Notes: a model not told the origin generated them from the letters alone. A DNA stretch of 61,681 bases from Bacteroidales bacterium (GCA_021647205.1 JAKIVD010000023.1:1-61681); one strand, 5' to 3'. Positions 18,593 through 28,458 are shown, counted from the first letter of the stretch. Numbers and translations are program-made.

Positions 18593-19327
18593 ATGAGTAA
18601 AAAATGGATTATTCCCGACATTCATGGTTGCGCGTACACTTTGCAGATTCTAATCGATAACCAGATCGAACCGGCAAAAGACGATCTGCTGATTTTTTTG
18701 GGCGACTATATTGACAGGGGGCCTGACAGCAAAGGGGTAATCGATTACATTATGAAACTGGAAGATGAAGGGTTCAATGTGAGAACTTTGATGGGTAATC
18801 ACGAAGACTATTGCCTTCAAGCCTGGGAAATCGACAAAAAAAAGTCGTCTTTGCTGGGCTTCCGCTTTAAAAGTCCCGAACAAAGGGAATGGGAAAAACG
18901 GGGCGGCAAACAGGCGTTGATGAGTTTCGGGGTCAGTTCGCCACGCGACATCCCGCTGAAATATATTGAATGGATGCAGAAGCTGGAGTTTTACACCGAA
19001 CTTGATGATTTTTTTATCGCCCATGCCGGATTTAATTTTAAGCTCGACGATCCCTTCACCGACAAGCACGCGATGATTTGGATCCGGGAATTTACGGTTC
19101 AGCCTGAAAAAATCAACAATAAACGTTTAATTCACGGTCATGTACCGGTAAACCTCGATCTTATCTACCAGGCCATCCAGTCGGGCACCTCGCCTTTTAT
19201 CCCCCTTGACAACGGTATTTATTTCAAGAAAAAGACGGGTTTTGGCAACCTGATGGCCCTTGAACTCACCGAAATGGAGCTCATATCCCAGACCCTGCTC
19301 GACGAGGTAAACTACAGAGGGGAGTAA
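18593..19327 (+). CDS. PPP-type metallophosphoesterase
   Basis: This is a calcineurin-like phosphatase of the serine/threonine phosphatase (PPP) type, 244 residues, cytoplasmic. The metal-binding set is complete: DIHG (9-12), GDYIDRGPDS (about 42-51), GNHEDY (about 73-78), IAHAGFN and HGHVP. Bacterial members dephosphorylate proteins or dinucleoside polyphosphates, and the substrate here is unknown. The gene stands alone and converges on the serine hydrolase gene. Confidence 0.93.
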   Translation: MSKKWIIPDIHGCAYTLQILIDNQIEPAKDDLLIFLGDYIDRGPDSKGVIDYIMKLEDEGFNVRTLMGNHEDYCLQAWEIDKKKSSLLGFRFKSPEQREWEKRGGKQALMSFGVSSPRDIPLKYIEWMQKLEFYTELDDFFIAHAGFNFKLDDPFTDKHAMIWIREFTVQPEKINNKRLIHGHVPVNLDLIYQAIQSGTSPFIPLDNGIYFKKKTGFGNLMALELTEMELISQTLLDEVNYRGE

Positions 19328-19367
19328 GGGTCGGCAATCTACGTTATCCGGTCTCCCGGCTCCCGGT

Positions 19368-20894
19368 CTAGTCCACCTTCTCAAAATCCAGCTTGTAAAA
19401 ATGAAAGTCCGGGTTTTTCAGATCGATGGTAAAGCCGTTGGCCTTACCTTTTTCGTCCAGGGTAAAGGTCACAAAGCCTTCCGGTAAAAAGGGATCGTTG
19501 AATTTGATGCGGAAAGTGTCGTAATGCCAGTGCTCCATGGGGCTTTGGAAAAGTCCGGCCGTGGGGAGCAGGGTCAGGAACAGTCCTTCGTCGCGCATTT
19601 CCACACGTGCCTGCCCGTACATCCGGTCTTCGTATGTGCCGGTGTAGGCTTCCGGTGACAGCGAGGGGCTGGTATTTTTCACACGGGCTTCTTCCCGGGC
19701 TTTGGTGGCGTCCTCTTTTTTTATCTCTTGTTTCTTTTCGTAATCCAGGTACAGGGCGGCCCAGTCACGCGTGCTGTCGGCCACAAAAAAGTCCAGGATG
19801 TACCTGTCCAGCGCACCCACCACACCCGAAATCTGGTTGGCCAGGATGACATAGGCCAGGCTGTCTTCGGGGACAAAAGTCACTTTGGAATGAAAGCCCG
19901 GCAGTCCGCCACCGTGCCCGATGACTTTCCGGCCGTTGTAATCCTTGAGGAACCACCCCAGTCCGTAACCCGAAAAATGCGTGCCGCCGATTTTTTCCGC
20001 AGGGCCTGCCGGCAGTACGGTTTGCTGGGCGACAAGGGTGTAGTACTGTTTTTCGGAAAAAACGGAAGTGTCGCCCAGGGCGCCTTTGTCGAGCATCAGT
20101 TGCAGCCATTTGAGCAGGTCGGCAGCCGAGCTGTTGATGGCCGCGGCCCCGGCCGTGTTGTCGTAATTCAAAAAAGCTTCGGGCTTGTCGTCGATGTGGG
20201 GCGAGGCAATGTCCATGCCCTTGTCGAAAACGGCCGTGGAGGTGTTGGTGGAATTCATCCGCAGGGGTTGAAAGATCCTTTGGTTCACAAAGGCGTCCCA
20301 CGAATTGCCGGTCACGGCTTCCACCACCTGCGAAGCGGCGATGAACATTACATTGGAATAGCCGAATTTTTCGCGCAGGCTGTATTCGTTGGGACGGTAG
20401 CGGATGCGGCTGAGCACCTCGTCGCGGCTGCGCCGGGTGCCGTACCAAAGCAGGTCGCCGTCGAAGGTTTGAAAACCCGCCCGGTGGCAAAGCAAATCGC
20501 GGATGGTGAGCTCGCGGGTGATGTAAGGGTCGTACACCCGGAATTCCGGCAGGTAATCGATCACTTTGTCGTCCCAGTCCAGTTTGCCCTCATCCACCAG
20601 AATGGCAAGGGTAGCTGCCGTAAAGGCCTTGGAGCAGGATGCAATGCCGAAGACGGTGTTGCCGTCCACTTTCTTTTTGGTTTCGGTGTTGCGGTAGCCG
20701 AAGCCTTTCAGCAGCACCACTTCGTTGTTTTTGATGATGCCCACCGCCAGCCCGGGGACTTCAAAATCTTTGACAGCCTTCCGGATGTATTTTTCCAGGA
20801 CGTTGTAATCTTTTTGCAGCTGTGCGACGGCCGTCAGACCGAACAGCACGAGAAAGACTAAGAGGGTGGCGTACAAAGGGGTTTTGGTTTTCAT
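19368..20894 (-). CDS. Beta-lactamase-fold serine hydrolase
   Basis: This exported class C beta-lactamase/DD-peptidase-like hydrolase has 508 residues. The signal peptide is YATLLVFLVLFGLTAVAQ. Active-site motifs are SxxK as SCSK in FGIASCSKAFTAATL (about 92), YxN as FGYSNVMF, and HGG as GHGGGLPGFHS. A C-terminal beta-barrel (about 405-505, starting LSPEAYTGTYEDRMYGQARV) resembles DUF3471, often found on such hydrolases. Real substrates are probably peptides or D-amino-acid esters; antibiotic hydrolysis cannot be inferred. Local base composition looks richer in G+C than most neighbours. Confidence 0.93.
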   Translation of the reverse strand: MKTKTPLYATLLVFLVLFGLTAVAQLQKDYNVLEKYIRKAVKDFEVPGLAVGIIKNNEVVLLKGFGYRNTETKKKVDGNTVFGIASCSKAFTAATLAILVDEGKLDWDDKVIDYLPEFRVYDPYITRELTIRDLLCHRAGFQTFDGDLLWYGTRRSRDEVLSRIRYRPNEYSLREKFGYSNVMFIAASQVVEAVTGNSWDAFVNQRIFQPLRMNSTNTSTAVFDKGMDIASPHIDDKPEAFLNYDNTAGAAAINSSAADLLKWLQLMLDKGALGDTSVFSEKQYYTLVAQQTVLPAGPAEKIGGTHFSGYGLGWFLKDYNGRKVIGHGGGLPGFHSKVTFVPEDSLAYVILANQISGVVGALDRYILDFFVADSTRDWAALYLDYEKKQEIKKEDATKAREEARVKNTSPSLSPEAYTGTYEDRMYGQARVEMRDEGLFLTLLPTAGLFQSPMEHWHYDTFRIKFNDPFLPEGFVTFTLDEKGKANGFTIDLKNPDFHFYKLDFEKVD

Positions 20895-20919
20895 GTTTTA
20901 AGGTTTTTTGGTTTTTAAA

Positions 20920-21165
20920 GATCCGCTGAGTCGTCTTTTGGAATTAGCGGGTCGAAGCTCAAGTTTCTTCAACCCGCTGAGAGCAAGGCCACTCAGCGGG
21001 TTTATCGCTGACCCGCTAAGTCGCCTTTAGGACTTAGCGGGTCGGAAAAAGGTTTCAACTGCCCAACGCTACACAGGATAATATTTTAATTTTCGTATTC
21101 TTCAACCCCTGAGAGCAAGGCCACTCAGCGGGTTTGTCACGGATGCGCTAAGTGCATGCCCGCTC
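20920..21165. repeat. Cluster of GACCCGCTAAGT/AACCCGCTGAG palindromes
   Basis: The gene-less stretch 20895-21245 is filled by related palindromes. Arms at 20920-20932 and 20941-20953 are imperfect. Arms at 20971-20981 and 20992-21002 (AACCCGCTGAG / CTCAGCGGGTT) are perfect over 11 bases. Arms at 21010-21022 and 21031-21043 (GACCCGCTAAGTC / GACTTAGCGGGTC) are perfect over 13. A degraded copy follows near 21104-21165. Identical arms recur at 59928-60057. This looks like a REP-type intergenic repeat, not a CRISPR, because the spacers are part of the hairpins. Confidence 0.85.
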
Positions 21166-21245
21166 AGCAGTTATTAAATGTCAGAAGAGCGCAGAACCCA
21201 CCAAATCGTTTCATTCTAAAATTCTCAAATTGTCTCATTTTCAAA

Positions 21246-22013
21246 TTAAATCCCAACCTCCAGCAGCACCGGGCAATGGTCCGAGTGCATGGCATCGGGC
21301 AGGATGGCAACCCGTCTGATTTTGTCTTTGAGGTTTTCCGTTACCATATTGTAGTCGATGCGCCAACCCTTGTTGTTGGCCCGTGCGTTGGCCCGGTAGC
21401 TCCACCAGCTGTATTGGTGCGGTTCTTTGTTCAAATGCCTGAAAGAATCCACAAAGCCGCTGTCGAGGAAACTGCTCATCCATTCCCTTTCTTCGGGTAA
21501 AAAACCGGAAGAAGTGGCGTTCCGGATGGGGTCGTGAATATCGATGGGACGGTGGCAGATGTTGTAGTCGCCGCAGATGATGAGTTTGGGACGTGACTTT
21601 TTCAGTTCTGTCACGTACTGCTGAAAATCATTCAGCCACTGCATCTTAAAAGCCTGGCGTCCGTCACCGCTGGAGCCGGAAGGGTGGTACACGCTGATGA
21701 CGGAGAAATCGCCGAAATCGGCACGGATGAAGCGGCCTTCGTCGTCGTACCTGGGAATGCCAATTCCCCTTTCCACGTGGTCGGGTGTGGTTTTGGTGAG
21801 GATGGCCACGCCGCTGTAGCCTTTCTTTTTGGCAGAGTGGATGTAGGTTTGGTAGCCCATGGTTTCCAGTTCGAAAACGGGGATTTGATCGGGTTGGGCT
21901 TTGGTTTCCTGTATGCAGACGATGTCGGGACCGGCAGCTTCCAGCCATTCCAGAAATCCTTTTTTCACGGCTGCCCGAATGCCGTTGACGTTGTAGGTGA
22001 TGATTTTGGTCAT
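21246..22013 (-). CDS. xth: Exodeoxyribonuclease III (AP endonuclease)
   Basis: This is a base-excision-repair enzyme of the exonuclease III/APE1 family, 255 residues. It cuts DNA 5' to abasic sites and has 3'-exonuclease activity. Motifs are ITYNVNGIRAA (4-14), the metal glutamate in IVCIQETKAQ (about 31-40), GDYNICHRPIDI, WWSYRANAR and the catalytic SDHCPVLLEV at the C terminus. It is complete and of typical length. It is flanked upstream by 180 bases with no gene, then by aqpZ on the same strand. Confidence 0.96.
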   Translation of the reverse strand: MTKIITYNVNGIRAAVKKGFLEWLEAAGPDIVCIQETKAQPDQIPVFELETMGYQTYIHSAKKKGYSGVAILTKTTPDHVERGIGIPRYDDEGRFIRADFGDFSVISVYHPSGSSGDGRQAFKMQWLNDFQQYVTELKKSRPKLIICGDYNICHRPIDIHDPIRNATSSGFLPEEREWMSSFLDSGFVDSFRHLNKEPHQYSWWSYRANARANNKGWRIDYNMVTENLKDKIRRVAILPDAMHSDHCPVLLEVGI

Positions 22014-22193
22014 TTTCGGGGTGCGGGTTTCAATTTTAAAGGGGCAAATGTAAATGAATTATCCCTAAGCCGGAATCCAACGAGGGAGGTGGTGGGGTTC
22101 GGGAAATAGCAAGCCACGAATGCACGGATAAAAAATTGTGTTCATCCGGGCAATCCGTGGCTTATCCCAGCCGGTTCGGGAAATCAAAACCAG

Positions 22194-22889
22194 TTATTCT
22201 TCCTCTTTACTTTCAAAAAACCCTTTCCACAAAAATCCCGCGATCAACGCCCCGATGACGGGCATGACCCAGAAGAACCACAATTGTGTCAGGGCAATGC
22301 CGCCTTCAAAAAGTGCAGGTCCCGTGCTTCTGGCAGGGTTCACCGAAGTGTTGGTAACGGGAATGCTGATCAGGTGGATGAGCGTCAGTGCCAAACCGAT
22401 GGCCAGACCTGCAAATCCGGCAGGGGCCTTTTTGCTGGTGGCACCCAGGATGACGAACAGAAAGCCGAAAGTCATCACGATCTCAATCACCAGTCCGCTC
22501 ATGTAGCTGTAGCCGTCGGGTGAGTGCTCGCCGTAGCCGTTGGAGGCCAGACTGCCCGTTTGAAGTTCAAATCCGGCTTTGCCGCTGAGGATGAAATACA
22601 CCACGGCCGAAGCGAGGATGCCGCCCAGCACCTGGGAGATAATGTAGGGCAGCAAATCTTTAGCCGGCAAGCGTCCGCCGGCCCAAAGACCGAAAGAAAC
22701 GGCCGGATTGAAATGTCCGCCCGAAATACCGCCCACGGCATAAACCATGGTGAGTACCGTTAATCCGAAAGCCAGCGAAATGCCCAGCGTACCCACGCCC
22801 GAGCCGGCCAGCACAGCCGTGCCCGTGCCACCCAGCACCAGCCAGAAAGTACCGATAAACTCGGCACCCAGTTTTTTTGTTAAACTCAT
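22194..22889 (-). CDS. aqpZ: Aquaporin Z
   Basis: This inner-membrane water channel of the MIP family has 231 residues and six predicted helices. Both half-helix motifs are intact: NPA at 61-63 ([12 protein letters not shown]) and NPA at 184-186 ([10 protein letters not shown]). The arginine after the second NPA and the selectivity-filter histidine region fit an orthodox water channel rather than a glycerol facilitator. The C terminus is acidic (FFESKEEE). It is monocistronic. Confidence 0.96.
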   Translation of the reverse strand: MSLTKKLGAEFIGTFWLVLGGTGTAVLAGSGVGTLGISLAFGLTVLTMVYAVGGISGGHFNPAVSFGLWAGGRLPAKDLLPYIISQVLGGILASAVVYFILSGKAGFELQTGSLASNGYGEHSPDGYSYMSGLVIEIVMTFGFLFVILGATSKKAPAGFAGLAIGLALTLIHLISIPVTNTSVNPARSTGPALFEGGIALTQLWFFWVMPVIGALIAGFLWKGFFESKEEE

Positions 22890-23291
22890 AGCTTTAAATT
22901 TTTTAGTGAATAAAAATTGTTGATTTTTGAAAGAATTTTCAAAAAGTGTGTTTACAAATATGCGGAATATTTTTGAATGTTCGGATTGGCTGCATCTTCT
23001 TTATGGAATATTCTTATTTTTTTGGCCATAGGTTTGGTCAATCTCCTTCACTGGTAAGTCTTCAGGCAAGGCCCGCGCACGGGCAGGACTTGTACCGTGT
23101 AAAGGTCTCCATCAGTGTCCGGACAACGATGTTGTTTCGGAGTATTGTTGTCTGACCACTGAAAGCCCCAAACCTGTAACCCGAAACCTGCAACTTGTAA
23201 CCAAAAAAAACCCTCCCCAAAAATCTATCAATACAGAATTCCAGCCCAAACCACCGCTTTCATCCATTTTATACCTACCTTTACACCCACC
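22890..23291. other. Divergent gene-less region between aqpZ and a T9SS protein
   Basis: No gene is supported here. Visible elements are a nested inverted repeat at about 23056-23091 (AAGTC...CCCG CGCA CGGG...GACTT) and TACCTTTA at 23276-23283. The latter is one base off the -7 consensus and lies 8 bases before the plus-strand ATG, so its position is unusually close if it is the promoter of that gene. Confidence 0.5.
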
Positions 23292-26200
23292 ATGAAACGC
23301 AACGCACTTTTCATCCTGCTTCTTATCTTTACTGGCAGTGTTGCAACAGCCCAAAACCAGGCCAATATATGGTATTTTGGGGATTATTGTGGAGTAGATT
23401 TTAATACCGGCATTCCTGTCAATACACATGAAATTCATCATGGTGGTGATAATGCCAACGCGGTCATGTGTGATACCAATGGTAATTTCTTGTTTAGTTA
23501 TGATGTAAAACAAGTGTTGAACCGTAATGGAGAGGTGATGCCCAATGGTGAAAACTTTATTGGAGATTCACGCGCCACAATGGGAGCTTTGATTGTTCAA
23601 CAACCAGGATCAGATCACTTGTATTATTTATTTACTGTAGATTATGATGACCCGATGAATCCTGATATTGGTATGCACTATTCTGTAGTGGATATGAACT
23701 TAGACGGGGGGTTGGGTGATGTAACTTCAGAAAAAAACATTGCATTGGACAGGGCTTGGGCGGCAAGTAACAAGCTAACCTCCGTGCGTCATGCTAACGG
23801 TGAGGATGTATGGATCATTACCCGTAATTTTAAAACAGACCAGTGGTATGTAGCCTTTTTATTAAGCGCATCAGGATTAGATACCGAAGGTGAGGTTAGT
23901 CATGTACCAGAGAGGAATGACAAGAACTGCCAGGGAAGCATGAAAGTGTCCCCCAATAAAAAGTACCTGGTTGCTGCCTATGAAACATGTTCCTGCCAGG
24001 ATTATTGGAAAACATCCTTAGATGTTTGTACTTTCAATGCCGAAAGTGGTGAGATAGAATTAATGTATACTTTAACTAAAAATACTGTAAATATTTCAGG
24101 GTATGAGCCATGGGCTGTTGAGTTTTCGCCGGATTCAAAATTGTTGTATGTTTCTTACTTCAATGACGGTGCACCTCATATCATGGAACTTTACCAATAT
24201 GATATGGCATATATAGGGGATTCGTTACAGTTTAAGCAATCAGAAAGGTATATCGCCAGCGGACCAACCCAAGGATTGCAGTTGGCGCGCGACGGAAAAA
24301 TATATTGTACGTTGCCTAAAGCGGGTGGTATGATATATGATTATCTGAGTATTATACACGAACCGTGGAAAAGGGGAACAGCCTGTAATTACCAGGCTGA
24401 TGCGTTTTACCTGGATGATCGTCAGACACACGCATTTTTACCCAATATGTTATTGGATCATCTTTATCGTTTTGAGTGGGATGGGGAATGTGCCCGGCAT
24501 GCCATTGCTTTTCAGCCGAATTTTTTGCCGGAACCCGAAAGTATCTTGTGGAATTTTGGAGACCTTCAATCATCAACAGAATTGTGGCCAGTACATTATT
24601 ATCAAAATGGAGGAGAGTATGAAGTATATGTCACAGTCACCTACCCGAGCGGAAGGGTAGAGGAGACGTCAAGAGTAATAACCATAATGGACTCGCCATC
24701 CCCTGACCTGGGACCGGATCAACTGATTTGTGAAGGAGAAGAAACAGTACTTACAGCAGGAGATGATGAAGGGTTTTACGCCTGGAGTACGGGTAGTATT
24801 GGGAATAATGTATTTAGCATCACTGTTTCGGATTCTGGAACTTATTGGGTAAAAGTTATCAACGATTTGGGTTGCAGTTTGTCCGATACCATCCATGTAG
24901 GTTGGTATGACAAAGTAGTTTTCAATGAAGACAATCTGTTAATAACCCCGACCAGTTGCGGAGGCAGCAGCGGCAGTATTGTTGGTTTGAAGCCCGAAGG
25001 ATTTAATATATTCAGCTATACCTGGTACGATGGCAATGGTAACACGATCAGCACCTCCCTCGATATTTTCAACCTCGCTGTGGGCAATTATTTCCTGCAT
25101 GTGATTGATGGCCACGGCTGCACCACCATTTCCGATGCCTACACCATCACCGATGCCGGGGATATTGACATATTGGAAGTCATGTTTAATTCCATCCATT
25201 GCGATCAAGAAAACGGAAGTATTCAGATTACAGCCGGTTCGGGAGCAGGAACTGATTTGCTGTTTTCCATCGACAATGGCAACAACTGGCAAACCGACAA
25301 TGTTTTTACAGACCTTCCGGCAGGCAACTATTTTGTCAAAGTTGGCGACCAGGGCGATTGCGAAACCGTCTTTGAAAACAATCCGGTTGTTATCGCGAAC
25401 ATCGAAGGGCCGGAAATCAACAGCGTAAGCACCACCCCTGAAACCGATTATTCAGCCGACGGGCAGATTGACATTTCAGCAACCGTTTCCGAAGGCGATG
25501 TTTTTTATTCCATCGACAACGGCAGCAGCTTTCAGACCAACAACGGCCTGTTTACCGGACTTTCAGCAGGAACATATTTCTGCATCGTAAAAGACGGTTT
25601 TGGTTGCGATACCATTTTTACCATTGTACTCGACCGTATTTTTTCACAGGTAATCGATGCGATTGCCGGTGACGGCTACACCTGCATCGGCAATGCAACA
25701 GTCAGCCCCTTATTGCTAAATAACTTCACCGGTGTTTACCGCTTTGAAGTCGTACTGACCTACGACAAAGATGTCGTACAATGCGACGGCTACATCCAGG
25801 TACATCCCGAACTGGAATCCGGTTTCCAGGCAAGCATCATCCCTGCCCTTGGCGAAGTGCACATCAACTGGCAGGGGGAAACACCCATCACCCTACCTGA
25901 GAATGCAAAGATGGCTGAACTGGTTTTCAGCGGTCTTAACGAAGGCGTCTCGCAGGTGGACTGGGTGGCTGAACCGGACGACGGGCAGTTTTTTAATGAA
26001 AATGGAGAAGAAATTGCTGTTAACTACGAACTTGGATCCATTCGTATTTACACCCGGCCGCAGATCATAATGATGGGAAGCGAGCAGTCTGTTTGTGAAG
26101 GCGACACTGTTGTGATTTCACCCCTTGCAATAGATGGAACAGGAGATATTGATTATTTATGGGACGGCCCTGATAATTTTTCAAGTAATGGCAGGCGGCT

Positions 26201-26804
26201 CGTAATCATGGGAATTAATGCAAACCAGGATGGAAACTACCAACTCACAGTTACCGACACCATCGACTGTGTCGAAAGCAAAACTATTGACATCAGTGTA
26301 AACCCTTTCCCTGAAATTGCTTTTGCCAACTACGACACAATCTGGACAGAACCTGGTTATTTATTAGAAGCCGGAAACGGTGCCGAATACTATCTGTGGA
26401 ATACAGGGGAAATAACAGAAGCCATCCAAATCGACAGCATGGGGCATTATGTTGTGGAGGTTATTTCTTACGAAGGTTGTAAAGCAACTGATGCCGTACA
26501 AATCCTCTGGGGTGAGGGAACTCCCTTCTACCTGCCCAATGCTTTTACCCCTAATGGTGATGGTCTGAATGATATTTTCAAAGCCATCCCCAAATACGAT
26601 TATGTGAGCAAATATCAACTAACCATCTACAACCGCTGGGGTCAACAAATCTTCGAATGCAACGACATCGACTGCGGATGGGATGGAAACTACAACGGCA
26701 AAGCCAGTCCCAATGGTGCCTACATTTACAAAATTATTTACGAAGAAATCAGCCGGCCCGGACAAAGCAAAACCCTTGAGGGGACGGTGGTGTTGGTGCG
26801 GTAG
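23292..26804 (+). CDS. Large T9SS type B surface protein with PKD, repeat and cohesin-like domains
   Basis: This 1170-residue exported protein is probably displayed on the cell surface. Order of parts: signal peptide ending ATAQ (1-21); a propeller-like N-terminal region (about 22-400, with SPNKKYLVAAYE and SPDSKLLYVSYF); a PKD domain (about 410-470, WNFGDLQSS and YEVYVTVTYPSG). SprB-like repeats follow (about 550-780, with GNYFLHVIDGHGC, AGNYFVKVGDQGDC and AGTYFCIVKDGFGC). A cohesin-like domain comes next (about 790-920), then an Ig-like stretch. The C-terminal gliding-motility/CHU_C sorting domain (about 1085-1170) carries LPNAFTPNGDGLND and YNRWGQQIF. The first 1.6 kb is visibly richer in A+T than the rest. 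The role may be adhesion or motility; the ligand is unknown. Confidence 0.9.
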   Translation: MKRNALFILLLIFTGSVATAQNQANIWYFGDYCGVDFNTGIPVNTHEIHHGGDNANAVMCDTNGNFLFSYDVKQVLNRNGEVMPNGENFIGDSRATMGALIVQQPGSDHLYYLFTVDYDDPMNPDIGMHYSVVDMNLDGGLGDVTSEKNIALDRAWAASNKLTSVRHANGEDVWIITRNFKTDQWYVAFLLSASGLDTEGEVSHVPERNDKNCQGSMKVSPNKKYLVAAYETCSCQDYWKTSLDVCTFNAESGEIELMYTLTKNTVNISGYEPWAVEFSPDSKLLYVSYFNDGAPHIMELYQYDMAYIGDSLQFKQSERYIASGPTQGLQLARDGKIYCTLPKAGGMIYDYLSIIHEPWKRGTACNYQADAFYLDDRQTHAFLPNMLLDHLYRFEWDGECARHAIAFQPNFLPEPESILWNFGDLQSSTELWPVHYYQNGGEYEVYVTVTYPSGRVEETSRVITIMDSPSPDLGPDQLICEGEETVLTAGDDEGFYAWSTGSIGNNVFSITVSDSGTYWVKVINDLGCSLSDTIHVGWYDKVVFNEDNLLITPTSCGGSSGSIVGLKPEGFNIFSYTWYDGNGNTISTSLDIFNLAVGNYFLHVIDGHGCTTISDAYTITDAGDIDILEVMFNSIHCDQENGSIQITAGSGAGTDLLFSIDNGNNWQTDNVFTDLPAGNYFVKVGDQGDCETVFENNPVVIANIEGPEINSVSTTPETDYSADGQIDISATVSEGDVFYSIDNGSSFQTNNGLFTGLSAGTYFCIVKDGFGCDTIFTIVLDRIFSQVIDAIAGDGYTCIGNATVSPLLLNNFTGVYRFEVVLTYDKDVVQCDGYIQVHPELESGFQASIIPALGEVHINWQGETPITLPENAKMAELVFSGLNEGVSQVDWVAEPDDGQFFNENGEEIAVNYELGSIRIYTRPQIIMMGSEQSVCEGDTVVISPLAIDGTGDIDYLWDGPDNFSSNGRRLVIMGINANQDGNYQLTVTDTIDCVESKTIDISVNPFPEIAFANYDTIWTEPGYLLEAGNGAEYYLWNTGEITEAIQIDSMGHYVVEVISYEGCKATDAVQILWGEGTPFYLPNAFTPNGDGLNDIFKAIPKYDYVSKYQLTIYNRWGQQIFECNDIDCGWDGNYNGKASPNGAYIYKIIYEEISRPGQSKTLEGTVVLVR

Positions 26805-26805
26805 G

Positions 26806-26828
26806 GGTCGAAGTTACAAACTTCGACC
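26806..26828. terminator. Palindrome after the T9SS type B gene
   Basis: A perfect 10-base inverted repeat (GGTCGAAGTT / AACTTCGACC) with loop ACA starts one base after the stop codon. It may stop transcription or stabilise the mRNA end. The following GGGGTTTTCG has only a short T-run, so it is not a textbook terminator. Confidence 0.5.
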
Positions 26829-26913
26829 AGGGGTTTTCGCTTCTTCTCAAATCACCATTCGTTAATCGATATTCGGTATTTCTGTATTAACCCCCACCAA
26901 ACCGGGCTTACTT

Positions 26914-28209
26914 TCAATTTGTTGCCCCCATCAGCCCCTCAATCTCCTCCGCCTCAAGGGGAATGCTTTCCATCAAATCCACCGGGCCGTTTTCGGTAAT
27001 TAAAATGTCGTTTTCGATGCGGATGCCGATGTTTTCTTCGCGGATGTAAAGTCCGGGCTCGCAGGTGAGTACCATGCCGGGTTTGAAAATTTCGTGCTTG
27101 CTGCCCACATCGTGCACGTCCAGGCCCAGGAAGTGTGCGGTGCCGTGCATGAAGTACTTTTTGTAAAGCGGGTTTTCGGGGTCCTGGTTTTTGATTTCTG
27201 CTTCGGTAATCAAACCCAGCCCGATGATTTCTTTTTCCATCATTTTGTTGACTTCTTCGTTGACGATGTCGATGGAATTTCCGGGGATGTACAGCTTTTT
27301 GGCTGTTTTAAAAACGCGCAACACGGCATTGTAACAATCTTTTTGCCGTTGGGTAAATTTACCGCTGACCGGGATGGTACGGCTCATGTCGGCGGAATAG
27401 TTGGCGTACTCGGCGCCAAAATCCATCAACAGCAGCTCACCCGGCTTTAATTCATCGTTGTTGTCAACGTAGTGCAGCACGCAGGAATTTTTTCCCGAAG
27501 CGATGATGGGCGGATAGCCGTGTCCGCCGGCACGGTTGACCTTGAATTCGTAGTCGATGAGGGCTTCCACTTCAAACTCGTGCATGCCGGCAAGTGGCGT
27601 TGAAAGTATTTTCCGGAAGGCTTTTTCCGTCAAATTACAGGCGGTTTTCAACAGTTCGGTTTCCTGCGGCGATTTCAGCATGCGCAGCTTTGCCAGCAGC
27701 GGCGCCGACCGTTTGTAATCGTGCAGCGGGTAGTCGGCCTTCAGTGCAGCCCCGAGACGGTAGTTCCGGTCTTTCACATCGGGTTTGAACTTCACCAGTT
27801 CGTTGCTGTTCAGGAAAACGCTTTCGGCATTGGCCATCACCTCCCTGAGTATTAAATTGTAATCGTCAAGCCAGCGAATGTTTTCGATTCCCGATATTTC
27901 CCGGGCTTCTTCTTTGGTGTATTTGTGGCCTTCCCACACGGCAATCTGCGCATTGGTTTTGATAGTAAACAGTACCTCCCTGAGCTTTTTGTCGGGACAG
28001 CCGGGTGCCAGCAGCAATATGCTTTTTTCCTGGTGGATGCCTGTCAGGTAAAAGAAATCGGATTGTTGCCGGTAGGGAAAGTACTGGTCGCCGTTGCGGG
28101 GCATCTGCTCGTTGGAATGGAAGATGGCCACGGCATTTGGGGGAAGCATTTCAACAAGCCGGCGGCGGTTGTTTTTAAAAAGTTCCGCATCGATGGGTTG
28201 GTGTCGCAT
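26914..28209 (-). CDS. pepP: Xaa-Pro aminopeptidase (aminopeptidase P)
   Basis: This M24 metallopeptidase releases N-terminal residues preceding proline. It has 431 residues, an N-terminal creatinase-like domain (about 1-165) and a pita-bread catalytic domain. The five metal ligands are visible: two Asp in MDFGAEYANYSADMSRT, His in HGTAHFLGLDVHD, Glu in TCEPGLYI and Glu in IRIENDILIT. There is no signal peptide, so it should be cytoplasmic. It is single-gene and convergent with the T9SS gene. Confidence 0.96.
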   Translation of the reverse strand: MRHQPIDAELFKNNRRRLVEMLPPNAVAIFHSNEQMPRNGDQYFPYRQQSDFFYLTGIHQEKSILLLAPGCPDKKLREVLFTIKTNAQIAVWEGHKYTKEEAREISGIENIRWLDDYNLILREVMANAESVFLNSNELVKFKPDVKDRNYRLGAALKADYPLHDYKRSAPLLAKLRMLKSPQETELLKTACNLTEKAFRKILSTPLAGMHEFEVEALIDYEFKVNRAGGHGYPPIIASGKNSCVLHYVDNNDELKPGELLLMDFGAEYANYSADMSRTIPVSGKFTQRQKDCYNAVLRVFKTAKKLYIPGNSIDIVNEEVNKMMEKEIIGLGLITEAEIKNQDPENPLYKKYFMHGTAHFLGLDVHDVGSKHEIFKPGMVLTCEPGLYIREENIGIRIENDILITENGPVDLMESIPLEAEEIEGLMGATN

Positions 28210-28418
28210 ATAAGATTTTTGTTAAAAAGGTTTTATTGTTTGTGCTTTTTTGACCCATCCCAGTGCCCCTGCCTGCCAGGTGGTGGGGGTGGGTTTCATT
28301 TCCCCTCTTTTAATAAACCGTTAACGGGTTACACTGATGGAGCGGGTTCAACTTTTATTATCAACTTACCGTTTTCCACATCAAAACATAGATTTAAATT
28401 AAATTTGTTATAAATAGA

Positions 28419-28440
28419 AGGTATGATAAATTTCATACCT
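28419..28440. promoter_or_regulatory. Perfect operator-like dyad upstream of sdhCAB
   Basis: AGGTATGA (28419-28426) and TCATACCT (28433-28440) are perfect inverted repeats with a six-base spacer. The dyad ends 10 bases before the sdh -7 element, so it lies over the -33 to spacer region, where a repressor would block polymerase. The rest of the 305-base gap 28210-28514 shows no gene. Confidence 0.5.
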
Positions 28441-28450
28441 GATACTTCTC

Positions 28451-28458
28451 TATATTTG
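28451..28458 (+). promoter_or_regulatory. -7 promoter element TATATTTG of sdhCAB
   Basis: This matches TAnnTTTG, 56 bases before the sdhC ATG. It lies directly downstream of the dyad at 28419-28440. Confidence 0.6.

Noticed and set aside
19728-20861. Long plus-strand frame opposite the serine hydrolase
   Set aside because: The minus-strand gene has a signal peptide and all active-site motifs. The plus frame has none.
20920-21165. Possible CRISPR array
   Set aside because: Units are palindromes of differing arms and spacing, not identical direct repeats with uniform spacers, and no cas gene is near.
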